Shown: positions 49,751 through 60,617 of the stretch, in pieces
Layout: the number at the start of each line of letters is the position of its first letter
Position numbering within the stretch: position 1 is the stretch's first letter
The notes under the pieces: model-generated
Database searches by the model: none
Seen by the model: only the letters and a program-made list of their open reading frames with translations
What the model was told of the DNA's origin: nothing
Position numbers and translations under genes: made by a program
Source: Lethocerus indicus
Taxonomy: Eukaryota; Arthropoda; Insecta; Hemiptera; Belostomatidae
Length of the DNA: 64,000 nt
Direction: 5' to 3'
NCBI GenBank assembly: GCA_019843655.1
Contig: JACDQD010000010.1
Span: forward strand, 6,865,637-6,929,636

Positions 49751-51815
49751 GATAGGAACGTCGGTAAACACAAAGCTGGCGATAAAAAAAAATACTGAAA
49801 CCGGTTTCGGTCTTCAGATTCCACCGCGGTAATGGCTTACTCAATTTACCGATATTAAAAAATACATTCATATTAATCGAGCCGCTGACATAATGGAGTC
49901 AGCGGACGTTATTTTTTATATAAAAAGCGGCAATTATTTTATTATTAATTACACTCTTAATTTTATTGTTAAGTGTATTTAGTTGTGACAATAATTCCCA
50001 TGTTCCAAAAGTGCACCTCAATATTTATTTAACAGTAAAGGCGATTTGTTAATACAGGTTTTATTTACTCTATGTCACATACGATAACGCATGCGTGAAC
50101 CGGGACTGACTAATTGGGTAATGAAATAAATTATTTATGTCAATCATGTTATATATAACATCTCAGCGTGGAGCTATAAAAGATGCTAATTTTCTAACTT
50201 TAAATTTCTGAATAATTGGCGATAGGACGAATACCAGGGTATTCGGAATATTTTGAACAGCTTGAAATAGACAAATCTAAAAATTGTTTTGTATATATAA
50301 AAAAGATTTCAAATCTGCGATATAACGAAATAATGATCATAATGATATATTATCAAGGGAAACCTGATGTTATCGTTTTTGCAAACCAGTCCTGCAATAC
50401 CGATGTTCTGTACAAGCGTTCGTGCAATATCCATTGACCGGTCGCAGCGAAAATCGACGGTACCGCTAAACTCCTGTCCCGGCCGTAATACCCGTGGTCG
50501 AAATTCATGACTCCAATTTCATATTAATATGATTTAAGGGGTCGCGCATATCGTGTATCCGAGCGGGGAGTCGCCCGGCCCCGGCTGTTACGCCGTTCAG
50601 CCGGGTCATGACGTGACGAGCTCATACTACACGCCTTTTAACGGTTCGCTCTTTTCCACCTTTTCTGGATCGGTACATTTATTCCCCGTTCCGTTCAGAG
50701 GAGACTCCTTCTCTCTTCGTGTCCACAGAAAGTTCGCACTTTGCTCTCAGGATATTCGCGGTCGAAGTTTCGTGCGTTGACGAAGTTATCGATTTCTAAT
50801 CATAAAATTAGAATCGCGATAGATTATTGTAGCGATTTTCCTGCCTGAATATTTCATGGCCAAATTGATATTGAGATTCCGATTATCCATTCAAATATAT
50901 GAAAGTCAATAATCTCAATCGATGAGGTTGGTGTTCGCATAAGGCCAGCACACTCAGTAGTCTATGGATCACAAATTTAAACATGTTTTCTGTTAAATGG
51001 AATTATATTTCGTGAAATTAAATTTATGTCTACACTAGTATTGATAGTGGAGACAGAATAAATAAACAGTGTTGAAATCTAAATCCTGCGGGACCTCTTA
51101 ACAAACTCCTTAAATAAACGTTGTTATAATTAGAAATATGTCCACGTATTTATATAAACTGTGTATGAAATAGTGTTAAGGAAGAGAGTGAAAATGTGAA
51201 AAATTAAATCCTGGTTATAAAGATGTGGAGAAATCTTCTTTAAAGACTTCCGATAACGTATTTTACGCCTCGATCTGTATTTTAAAATTGTCGATAATTG
51301 AACAGAAAATTAGGATCTAATGCCGAGAATGTTTATCGGAGTTGACCGATGGTTGTCGGAACGGTGTTTAACCCAGTTGAAGCCCGCTCCGGCGGCCTTT
51401 AGAAAAACACGGCCCTGTGAAATCCCGATTTCACTTTGCAGGATTAAAACCGTTTTTCGGCCACCAACCCCCCTCCCACCGCTACCCTCCGGCCCGGAGC
51501 TTCGGCGCTTGAAAACTTTACTCGACTTTCTAAAGGAGGCGGGGGGAATCGGTTGATTCGATTTTCCTTCGACAAGCCCGTCCCGTTCTCACGGACATCC
51601 TGCTAACCCATTAGGAGGCCCGGCTTTATACTAAACACGGTGCGTTCACGTACATGTTTATATTCAATTATATTCTTTAAATAAACCCATTTATATAGTT
51701 TCAATTCCACTATTTTATCCGTTATTTTAGAGCTACTTTCTTGCTACAGCAACTTCAATACGTTCAAATGCAATATTGACCGAAACTAACAGGGCCAGAA
51801 ATCCGAAATTAGAAA
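49751..51815. other. No gene recognised
   Basis: A shortened foldback core at 49797-49816 includes the 12-bp palindrome GAAACCGGTTTC. The rest is AT-rich with a GC patch at 50540-50770. Open frames are below 80 codons and unrecognised. Confidence 0.5.
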
Positions 51816-52270
51816 CAGAAAATCTGGCGTGGGTTCGTGGTGTTTCTGTCTCCTCTCGCTGGTTTGCGTCTTTTGCTAGACCGGTTTCGGCTGCTCGCCA
51901 TCTTCAGTAGCGGTGTTAGTCACTGTTGGCACTTTGGATGTTTTTCGGGCATCCTCACAGCGCTGCTACTTTCACTTGTACTGTAGTGTTTGTCAGTTTG
52001 TCAGTTGTATATATACGCATTTTGTTATTGTTATTGGGGAATTATGTTTGTCTTATTTGAGTTGGATTTTGTTAATCCGCTTAAGTAAGTCAGATTGCCG
52101 ATTGGCCGTCCAATAGGATTATTGGGGCAAATATGGCGTTGCTCTGCGAATTAATTTAACCGGTCTAGCAAAAGCCCAAACCAGCGAGAGGAGACAGAAA
52201 CACCGCGAACCCGCGGTATTCCAACCCCTCGCAGACCACAAAACAGGTATATTAAACCAGAAAATCTGGC
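51816..52270. mobile_element. Foldback retroelement, copy C, with 13-bp target duplication
   Basis: CAGAAAATCTGGC occurs at 51816-51828 and 52258-52270 and brackets the insert. The left arm (51829-51886: TGGTGTTTCTGTCTCCTCTC, GCTGGTTTGCGTCTTTTGCT, AGACC) is inverted relative to the right arm (about 52157-52257). The right arm extends further (GGTATTCCAACCCCTCGCAG, ACCACAAAACAGGTATATTA), so the left end is truncated. The interior (~270 bp) resembles copy B. No coding sequence. A non-fixed-length duplication with one-sided truncation fits target-primed reverse transcription. Confidence 0.8.
51875..51911 (-). ncRNA. Hammerhead-ribozyme-like core in copy C
   Basis: Minus strand: GCTA, CTGAAGA, T, GGC-gagca-GCC, GAA, ACCGGT, C, TAGC. 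As read it is identical to copy A over all 37 nt, although the surrounding arms differ. Confidence 0.45.
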
Positions 52271-52744
52271 TTTTTAACAAAAAGTGTTTGCCCAACACAG
52301 ATGTGCACTCATCCCAACAGAGGATTTCTGTTCGCAGCACAGTATCAACACGCGTTTGTACGGCTAACAGTAACCCTTTCAAAGGGGGCTCCAACGGCCG
52401 TTCAAGAGCTGAGGATTGAGTAATTAGAGGATTTAACGCCCGTCCTGTTGGGGGGCCGCCGAATTTGATTCACCTCGGTCGCCCGGGGAATGGATTCCGA
52501 TAGTCGGGGTTTTTTTTTTGTTCGGATTCAATAAAGGGAGCGGGGTGGTGGCTCTAGCAGAGGCGACGGCCCACAGGAGGCTATAGCGGGCCGCGGCCAC
52601 AATGGCCGCAATTCGATCAGACGGCAAATGAAAAGGCCGATTTTCACTGGGCCTATCTATTGATTTTCGGTCATGGGGCTTTGGTACGTCCGCACCAAAC
52701 AAAAGGAAAGGTGGTATGTTCCGAAACCGAAGGAATGCTCTCGC
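52271..52744. other. No gene recognised
   Basis: The GC-rich patch 52430-52640 is open on the minus strand for 104 codons without a recognisable domain. Confidence 0.5.
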
Positions 52745-52925
52745 CAACCTTCCTTAACAATAAATGATTTAAGATACCGTACTTTCGAGCTTCTGTCTCC
52801 GATCGCTGGTTCGGACGCGGTCTTCAGTAGTATTAACTTCCTGCACTACCGCTGCAATTCGAAGATAGTTCATCCTACTACTGAGTTTAGCAAGAGATCA
52901 AACTAGCGTGAGAACAAGTATTCCA
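52745..52925. mobile_element. Degraded foldback-family element
   Basis: The left side TTCTGTCTCCGATCGCTGGT, TCGGACGCGGTCTTCAGTAG parallels the inverted left arm (TTCTGTCTCCTCTCGCTGGT…CTTCAGTAG). The right side CTACTGAGTTTAGCAAGAGA, TCAAACTAGCGTGAGAACAA parallels the right arm (…TAGCAAAAGACCAAACCAGCGAGAGGAGAC). Confidence 0.5.
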
Positions 52926-53971
52926 AACTATTTATAGTTACCCATCGACTAACGTGGTCTATGATCAGACAAAAAAGAAACACGACATTCTCAATATATT
53001 ATAATATCCACATTTTCATTTCTTTATGAATAAGCGATTTCATATTGTTATAACAGAACAAAAACTCGAATTTTCTGTACTTGTTAGATTTTAATTAAAG
53101 GTTCCATATATATTGGGACGATCATTCAGAACGTCATTCAGAAGGCTCCTGTCATAATTTTTCCTAGTAATAGTGTCTGTCAGTTTTCATTTGGTACTTT
53201 GACCGAGAGCAGTAAACAGTATTGAGTAACCCGTAGAGGTCATCGTACTACAGTCCTTTAGGAACTGTATTGACGTACAGACACGCAGACTAGCAAACGG
53301 GTTGGGGAAGTGGGAAGAGGCTTCCTTGACCTTTCTGGCAAGGTCACATCGCTTTCAAGGTCTGCGCCCGTTATGTGTACACGTAACTATGGCTACGCGC
53401 CATTGGCTTCGTCATTTATCCCACCGTTACATTGAGGAATGAAGCCAAATATTATAAGTCTTTTTTATTATCCTTCGTCTTACCTGTTTTTAAAATGTAA
53501 AACTGTAACAATCAATATGTATATTTGTAATATTAACTCTTTGTACAACCGGGGAGTTCGGAATATCATCTCTCCAGAAATTTTCCCTTTTCTGTTCCCG
53601 CTTCTCGCACACAGTACACATAGAACTGACTGAACGTTTGTTTTAAAAAGAAGAATTAAAAGAACATTGGAAAGTGGAAACGCATTTCGGCCTATTGAAA
53701 AACAAGTGTGAAATCCTTGCTTCGTTTTGGCGGTACGCTAGCTTTCGCTCATCGCCACGCTTCTGAGGCTGGATTCCAAGCGGTCCAAGCGGAATTTTCG
53801 TTACTAATTCTTTGGATGAAACCAAAGATTGTTTTCTAAGCGCAGTCCTCGCGATTTACAAAATTTACTTCACATATGCAGGCCTTCATATGTTCGTTCC
53901 TTAAGCGGTTATTGGGTTATTATACGAATAGCCAACTCGCTCGGCCTAGTTCGGAAATTAATGAGGGCGCT
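52926..53971. other. No gene recognised
   Basis: AT-rich with no feature I can support. Confidence 0.5.
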
Positions 53972-54043
53972 ACAGAGCTCTCTCTATCTCTCTCTCCCTC
54001 TCCTCTCTCTATCTCTCTCTATCTAGCTCTATCTCTCCCTCTG
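53972..54043. repeat. CT-rich simple repeat (CTCTCT/ATCT)
   Basis: Imperfect (CT)n interleaved with CTAT units. Confidence 0.9.
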
Positions 54044-56373
54044 ACACTAAGGAGCGAGCAAACGAAATCCGAGGCGTGAAATCCCATTGTGCCTCCGAAA
54101 TTTCCCTTCTGCCTGAAAATTGTTTTCGCCCATTAAGTCATCGATTCGATTATCAACGCTTTTTAGGCTGCCCTCTGCTCCGCTTTGATATCAATATTTC
54201 AGCACTAACTGGCCTAATGCGGCTGGACTCCCCGAAAAAAAAATTCGCTTTAATTAATTCATTATATTTTCAAGCTGTTCTATGGGGATATCATATCACA
54301 TTATGTCAGCTAATTTGACCTCAGTCATGTCCAGGTTTTAACTAATGCCTCAGGGTTTGGTTTACTGCTGAAACTTCACAGTATTTATTTTTATGACTAA
54401 TCAAAAATATTAGAAATTTGATAAGTATCAATAAAATAAATCCAAATCGCAAATTTGAAAATAAATTCGTTAATCCCCCATCTGGATTTGAATCCATTAC
54501 TTTAAATACACGAGAGTTAGGTCGCGCTCTTATGTATCGGTTTGCAATCGGTGTTTGAATAACATTATTTGTTGTTGAATATTACTGCGCTATCGAGATA
54601 AAATATTATCTTTAAATTGATTCAAAGCGTGTAACACCGGTGTATTCGATCGAATTCCGTTCGGCAGTTCGGTACTAAATTACTACTTTCCATCAAAAGT
54701 GCAGTTACAAGGCCATTACTCTGAATTATAGTGTCGATGTGCCCGTATGTAATATAATGAGCGTAGGAATGAGATAAGGAGTAATTGAAGGAAAGTGCCG
54801 GAGGCTCGGTCGGGTCTAGTGGAGTTTTTCATTTCAGTAGGTTATCATTTCGGCTGTAATAATAGTAGTAGTTTGGCGGGGTAATAACAGGAAACATTAT
54901 TTATATTATCTAATTTGAAATAACCCGAAGAAGAAATATTGTTGGGCTCAATATCCCAGATATTGAGTTAGATGCCGCAGGTGTTTTGGCCCATTGAGTT
55001 GGGAATGGTGTACGGGTTCGACCCGCTAGGCCGTCCTAAAAAACGTGAGCATCCTTCAATTAGAAAGAAGGCTCGGGCATCTCTTAGATTCGGCTGTTAA
55101 CATTTTTCCCATGGAATACTTTCTCCGGACGGGCGAAAAATGTGTCAGCCGGTAATGTAGAAATCGTTCAAAAGAAATAGAATGTTCAGCACTTCCTCCT
55201 TATTTTTTCCCGTTTCGAATTTCTATTACAATATTCAATGTTTAAACATGATTATGTAGTGGCAGTCAAAGATACAATTCTCATTCTGCTTCTCACACAT
55301 ATCGGACGGGTTTAATTTCAAATTTTTCTCTTGTTAATTGGGTGAAGTTAAAATTTACATATTTCCATATATGAACAGTTTCTTGGGAATAGTGAACCTG
55401 GAATTTCGTGGAATCAAAAATTTTATTGCTCGAGCTGATCATGAAATTTCTAGAATATAAAGAAACCGAGCTACTTGAAATATAAATAACGAAAGTTATG
55501 TGATACAACTTTCAGTTTTTGTTGTTCGGCCACATGACGTACAGAAACAAGGACGCGAACTATAACCGGCCTAAATTTTAAGAATGCACTCTTGAGATAA
55601 TTCGCTTTCACTTCCTGTCATCCTTTATCAGACTCGGGGCCGACTCACTGAAAGCCGAGTCATCGAGTCTAATTCCCATTGAACAGGTCCTTAGGGGGAA
55701 GGAAATTATTTGTGCCCAAATCCGTCGCAAATTCGAATCGGAAAATTGTGAAACACAATCGCCCGGGGGGGACTTCGCCGGCCCAAAAGTGGGCCGTGAA
55801 GTCCATTGTGAAAGAGCGACCGGTGAAAGCTACACGAATCGCTGGGTAATAATCTAATTTTCCCGCCCAGCAAAAAGGAAATTCTAATCACTACGAAATA
55901 AAACCGTCCCAACTGTAAATGGAAAGAGTTTCGTCCGCGAAAATCTAATTTGTTTGCTGTACTCGGATTTCATACAGCATTATTCGGAAATGAAAACATG
56001 TCTTAAATGTTCCGTATATTCTGTCGATTTTGGTAATATATAAAATTTATTTTTCTCGTTTATATTTCATGTTCCCGTTGTTATGTTACTGTTCCCGATA
56101 CCAAGAGGCATCGGATTTGATGTTTCAAGTTGTGCACGCATCTGCGAAGGGGTATTTCTCGCTTTTAATACAGTTCTATTCAGGTTGGAAATATATTTTG
56201 TTATTCACTTAAGTGGCAAAATGAAAGATGTTAAATTGTAGGACCAAAACTGCTAACTCGTGACGCCTGAACAGGAAGTGGCCATATGATTTAAGTATAC
56301 AAAAAAAAGGGAATAAATTAATAATATTACTGATTGTATTGTGTATTTGAGGCAATGGGACAGTTACAAAAAT
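54044..56373. other. No gene recognised
   Basis: AT-rich overall. An acceptor-like TTTTTCATTTCAG ends at 54837 without a convincing exon. Open frames are below 85 codons. Confidence 0.5.
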
Positions 56374-56591
56374 AAATTGAAGGAATAGTTAATATTCCTA
56401 TTTTGTGGTCTGCGAGGGATTGGAATACTGTAAATTTGTTGTGTTTCTGTCTCCTCTCGCTGGTTCGGTCTTTTGCTAGACCGGTTTCAGTGACAGTGCA
56501 GTGAGGATGCCCGAAAAATATCCAAAGTACCAATTGTGACTAACACAGCTACTGAAGATTGCGAGCAGCCGAAACCGGAAAATTGAAGGAA
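56374..56591. mobile_element. Foldback retroelement, copy D, with 12-bp target duplication
   Basis: AAATTGAAGGAA occurs at 56374-56385 and 56580-56591. The left arm is full length: TTAATATTCCTATTTTGTGG, TCTGCGAGGGATTGGAATAC, GTTTCTGTCTCCTCTCGCTG, TCTTTTGCTAGACCGG. The right end stops at GAAACCGG, within two bases of the predicted hammerhead cleavage point, and lacks the right arm altogether. The left core has lost its stem II part (TTTCAGTGACAG joins directly). Confidence 0.75.
56548..56579 (+). ncRNA. Hammerhead-like core, 3'-truncated, in copy D
   Basis: GCTA, CTGAAGA, T, TGC-gagca-GCC, GAA, ACCGG. The first stem II base is G to T, leaving two pairs. The cleavage base and the 3' strand of stem I are missing because the insert ends here. 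Confidence 0.4.
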
Positions 56592-57442
56592 AATGCGATT
56601 GTCCAGTGGGATTTTGCCCCAACAAATTCAAACTTATTTATAATAATCGGAGCGTACAGCTCAGAAAGGACACACGGCTGGGAGTACTGAAACGACGTTC
56701 GTCGGGTTTGTCGAGCGTATCCCCTTTACCGAACGGTAAGCCCGATCGTGACAGAACGTGCACGGCTGGTTTACGTGGCGTTTCGGATTCGGGACAGGGA
56801 GAACGGGGACCCAATAAATCTTGTCCGGTGACTCTTTCCCTCCTCCCGTTCCCCTCATCCTCCCCCCGTGGCACAATTGCCAGGACTAATTACACGGCCG
56901 AGCCCGTCCCGCCTTAACCGCCGCCCCCCAAACAAAGGAGGAGCCCAACTAGGAAAAGGTTCGTCCTGCCGACTTTCTCACAGAACCTCTTAAACGGAAA
57001 CATGTCGCGTTTACTTTTCCACTCCGCCCACAATTGAAAATAGACCGGTTGGGACGAGTTCATTTTCCGTTTTCAGTAATCCGGTAACAGAGTTGGATAC
57101 TTCGCGACCCCCCAATATACTGTATTTGTTTGTCGCAATACCTTTTTTTAATTACGCCATCGAAGCAATATTATAATGCGCTGATCAGCCAAAACGAGTC
57201 CAAAAAATCATTAACCATTCTGTAAATCTTCTGTTTCCACACGCCCCTTGAGTCTAAAGACTCTTCTAGCCTTTTTGCCATGATCAATTACAACCTGCGA
57301 ATTTGGTGAAAATTAAAATTTAAAAAAAATCAAAATATATATACGAAAGGGCAACAATTAGCTATTTGCTATTAAAATTGGGCTCAGTTCTCATTTCTTG
57401 GTAGTATAAGATCTAAACAATGGGAGTACTAACCTTTATAAC
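56592..57442. other. No gene recognised
   Basis: The GC-rich patch 56660-56940 is open on both strands (103 codons plus) with no recognisable domain. Confidence 0.5.
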
Positions 57443-57668
57443 ATAACCCTCTATGGGCCGAAATTTTATTTTAAATCCAAAAAAATTGGGGAAACGAAAA
57501 ATCAGCAACTATAAAACTATGCAAATGAAAAAAAATTCCGTTTAAACAATTTTATTGCAGGATTAAGATTTATGCGCCTTCTCACGAAAAAAGCTATAAT
57601 TAATTATTCGGAAAATCTCGATAAATTGAAATGTGAACTGAATGTTACAGTTGTCCATAGAGAGTTAA
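57443..57668. mobile_element. TTAA MITE, piggyBac-type, copy 2
   Basis: The left end is CCCTCTATGGG (57447-57457), preceded by ATAA, a one-base change from TTAA. The right end is CCATAGAGAG followed by an intact TTAA (57665-57668). Ten terminal bases are inverted with one mismatch. The 218-bp body is shared with 1966-2175. No coding sequence. Confidence 0.7.
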
Positions 57669-58299
57669 ATTTGCCTCGATTACAGGCTTAAAATAAGTAT
57701 TGATAAAGCAAATATGTTTCAAACTGGTTGCAATATTTTCAGTCTTAAATAGCGCTAATACCGCTACACTTGTTTCCGGTCGGGAATCAGATACGAATTT
57801 CAAGAAGGCGCCGTCCCCATAAAGGAATGCGCTTAGTCCGGGGGGTGTCGTCGTGCCCAATGCCTGAATGGACCGGGGGTGACAGCTCTAACTGGACTTT
57901 TAAGTTGTCGCACGTCGCATTCTATTAGAATTCCGAATGAATTACGCGGTCCGGTAGACGACCGGCGGATCACGTCCCCGGGCGGCGGCCGGGAAAGGGG
58001 ATCCGACGTGGGCACGTAGCTCCCGACCACCAAGACTACACGATTGTTGGAGATAAAACTCTTTAGTTACACTTTATTGGACGAGAGTTACACTACTGAC
58101 AGGTTCTTCCGTTTAAAACGTCTTTTATTTTCAATCTATTCGCGTATTACGTTGATAAATTTTGCCTTGTTCGACTTGAAAACCGTATTTCTTCAGATGA
58201 CAATTCATTTGTACGAATCCTTCTTATTGTTTAGTTATTGCAACAAATTAAAACAACAACTGAAATTGTAGAGACGAACTAGCTGGAAAAGTGTCGAGG
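57669..58299. other. No gene recognised
   Basis: A GC-rich stretch at 57830-58030 is open on the minus strand only briefly; nothing supported. Confidence 0.5.
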
Positions 58300-58432
58300 G
58301 CCGTTACACCCGGCCTCTAAGGGCGCAGTGTGCACTTGCAGCAGATCGGAATGTATTGTTCCTCTGTACTGACAGAGCGGTGCATTGTTGGTGCCGGATT
58401 GTTGTGAAAGTGCGCTCAAAACATTTCTTAAG

Positions 58433-58540
58433 ATGTGGAAATTGTTCAGGAAATTGGCCCGGACGGCCTTCACACTGAAGCATTCGCCACAGGTGAATTT
58501 CTTCAACGTCCTGCAGGATTCCGAGGTGTTTGACCCCCGG
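58433..58540 (+). CDS. Candidate first coding exon of an unknown gene (partial)
   Basis: From ATG at 58433 the frame reads M-W-K-L-F-R-K-L-A-R-T-A-F-T-L-K-H-S-P-Q, then V-N-F-F-N-V-L-Q-D-S-E-V-F-D-P-R. About three-quarters of its codons end in G or C, against an AT-rich background, which is a real coding-like signal. An in-frame stop (TGA, 58370) lies 21 codons upstream, which fits a 5' UTR leading into the start. Possible donors are CACAG|GTGAAT (58493), CCGAG|GTGTTT (58526) and CCCCGG|GTTTAT (58541); the codon bias continues past the first two. The N-terminus is basic/aromatic with no clear signal peptide. I do not recognise the family. An (AT)n tract follows at 58567, so the exon must end before it. 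Confidence 0.4.
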
Positions 58541-58565
58541 GTTTATATTACCTTTATTTATTCAG

Positions 58566-58566
<1 letters not shown>

Positions 58567-58598
<32 letters not shown>
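58567..58598. repeat. (AT)n microsatellite
   Basis: About 16 AT units. Confidence 0.95.
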
Positions 58599-58600
<2 letters not shown>

Positions 58601-58789
58601 ACACTTATCTTATGATAAGCCATGCTATATTAATAATTGCATGATATTGACGGTGGGGAGCAACTGAAGCCTAGCGGAGACACAAAATACACATGGATTC
58701 TTATTAAAAATGAATAATCCTTATTTTATGATACGCGTTTAGAGTACCGTAATTAGTGAATGATGTTCTTCGCAGAATACCGGAGAAAC

Positions 58790-58822
58790 TCATAAAAGCG
58801 TATGAATTCTGTGCTTTTATGA
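58790..58822. repeat. Perfect 10-bp hairpin
   Basis: TCATAAAAGC and its exact reverse complement flank 13 nt. Isolated; function unknown. Confidence 0.55.
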
Positions 58823-60034
58823 ATAGATGAATGTATAACCCTGAATACCGTGTATTTTCAACGAGTTTTATTATTTCGCGGAAGTTTCACGCAACAGAGA
58901 ACATCGTAACCGATGAATAAACCTGGTAGTTGACTTAGTCTTGCCACAGTTGCGTACATAACCTGTTGGACCGGTGCGAGTTTCATGAAGTAGAATGAAT
59001 AATAGTCCGCAGATATCGATCTGACAAAGTCGCTTATCCGATTGTGTATTTGAAACGCGTTTTGGTTCTTAGACGCAATCAGTCGTCGTCGTATTCCATT
59101 TCGCCCACTTCATTAAACACGCGTATTGCGTATTGAATTTTCAGTTTAATATTTAAGATTTTTATATTTCTGATTATGATATGTTTTACATCATTTAAGG
59201 TACGCGAGCGAGTTACACTGTTTAATCTTCAAAAGCATTTTGGTTGCCTTTGGGGGTTATACTATAATAGGATACGCGAATTCTCAGCGTGTTCACAGTC
59301 TCTAAATTCTAAATAAATTTAGATTTCTTCAAGGGATTTTGTCATTTCTTATCCTCAACCCTGGCGTCCAGGATCATAAGTTTATGAATCCTGAAAAGTT
59401 TAAATCCGCTTAACGTTTCAAAGGGGGATCTTGAATGGCAGATTTCAGCTGGGAGATAGGGCTATTTTAGACATGAAAATGAACAGAACTTAATATTCTT
59501 GGTGAAATGGATTGATACACAGTTGCCGACTCAATCTCAATCGAGGTCGTCCAAATGAATGCAATTGTATGTTTTACATGTGGCTCGGTGAACGGGCGGA
59601 AAACCAGGGAGGATTATAAAACAAAATTGGACCGGATAAAATAAATTACTGGAACGTTTGAAAATAAAACAAATGTCTTTTCAGATTAGACCGGAAAACC
59701 GGTTCTGCGAAAGTCGAACTTGTTTCTGTTTGCGATCGGTTCGGTTCTTCTGTCGCATCGATAATATTCGAACGGGAGCAAATTATTAACGACTCGCTCA
59801 GCGGTTTGCGCTGTTTACATTTCTTGTTGTGCAAACAAACATTAAACTGTAAATTCCCAGGCGTTTTCTTATAATAAAGGCTCGAGGAATATATTACTTC
59901 TGTTATGTCCTCTAATAAAGTTTTGCTCTCTGTTTAGTGTATATTTTTCCAATATCGTCCTTTTTTTATTATGCAGATATTTTCCGTTTTCAAATCTCGC
60001 CCCAGTGACATTATTTCCGTATAAAATTTTTCTC
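58823..60034. other. No gene recognised
   Basis: AT-rich; open frames are at most 62 codons. Confidence 0.5.
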
Positions 60035-60057
60035 CTGTGTTCCTACAAGGAACACAG
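60035..60057. repeat. Perfect 10-bp hairpin with 3-nt loop
   Basis: CTGTGTTCCT-ACA-AGGAACACAG. It lies at the start of the longest open frame in the window (60037-60561). Confidence 0.65.
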
Positions 60058-60560
60058 CGGGCGAATATAATACGCCTTTGGCAGTGCTATTGCGTTGCTT
60101 CGGAATTGCAAAAAAAAACGCCCGACTTTCACTTGGAGGCGCAAGGGGGAGGACATTGCTGTTATGGCCGGCGGCGTAAGGGAAAAAAAGGCGTTAAAAA
60201 CGGTACTTGGCCCGCAAAAAAAAGAAGAAAAAAAGGCGGAGGAACAGTGGTCCAGATATTAGTGTGTCACAGAGGCAAGACCGCCGCTCGGACCCGCCAA
60301 TTGGTCATGAGTCCTTCGAACTGTCCCGACTCTGTTTGGCCCCTTCCACTTTCTACTATTCATCCCATCTTCTTCTGCAAACCGATGACCGTCGAACCGA
60401 TCAGGGAAAGTTCCTCGGTGAACGCATCTGTTGACTGGGTTATTGGTCCTGTAAGAGAGAATTTTTTTATCTCCATTATATATAGTATGAACCGTTTTCT
60501 TCTTATTATATGTAAGCACAGTCGCATTATAATTCCTCTATATGTCTTTGGAAGCTTCTA
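60058..60560. other. Longest open frame in the window; no gene recognised
   Basis: The plus frame 60037-60561 has 174 codons. It is rich in K/R/G from A- and G-runs and has no recognisable domain. Two other frames overlap it (plus 60207-60434, minus 60259-60519), so it looks like a low-stop GC patch and not a gene. Confidence 0.5.
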
Positions 60561-60617
60561 AAAGTGGCGAGAAGACAAAACCTGTCTAAACACTAGACGA
60601 AATCAACGAGCGACAGG
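60561..60617 (+). mobile_element. Degraded foldback-family arm
   Basis: AGTGGCGAGAAGACAAAACC, TGTCTAAACACTAGACGAAA, TCAACGAGCGACAGG tracks the order of the intact arm (GATGGCGAGCAGCCGAAACC, GGTCTAGCAAAAGACCAAAC, CAGCGAGAGG). Confidence 0.4.

Noticed and set aside
49210..49824. Two open frames encoding the same peptide on opposite strands
   Set aside because: They are the two arms of one inverted duplication; the peptide similarity follows from the DNA and shows no domain.
54990..55040. GGGTTCGACCC resembling a T-loop
   Set aside because: Simple 11-bp palindrome; no tRNA fold around it.
60037..60561. 174-codon open frame, longest in the window
   Set aside because: Low-complexity K/R/G composition, overlapped by other open frames on both strands, starts inside a hairpin, and shows no domain.
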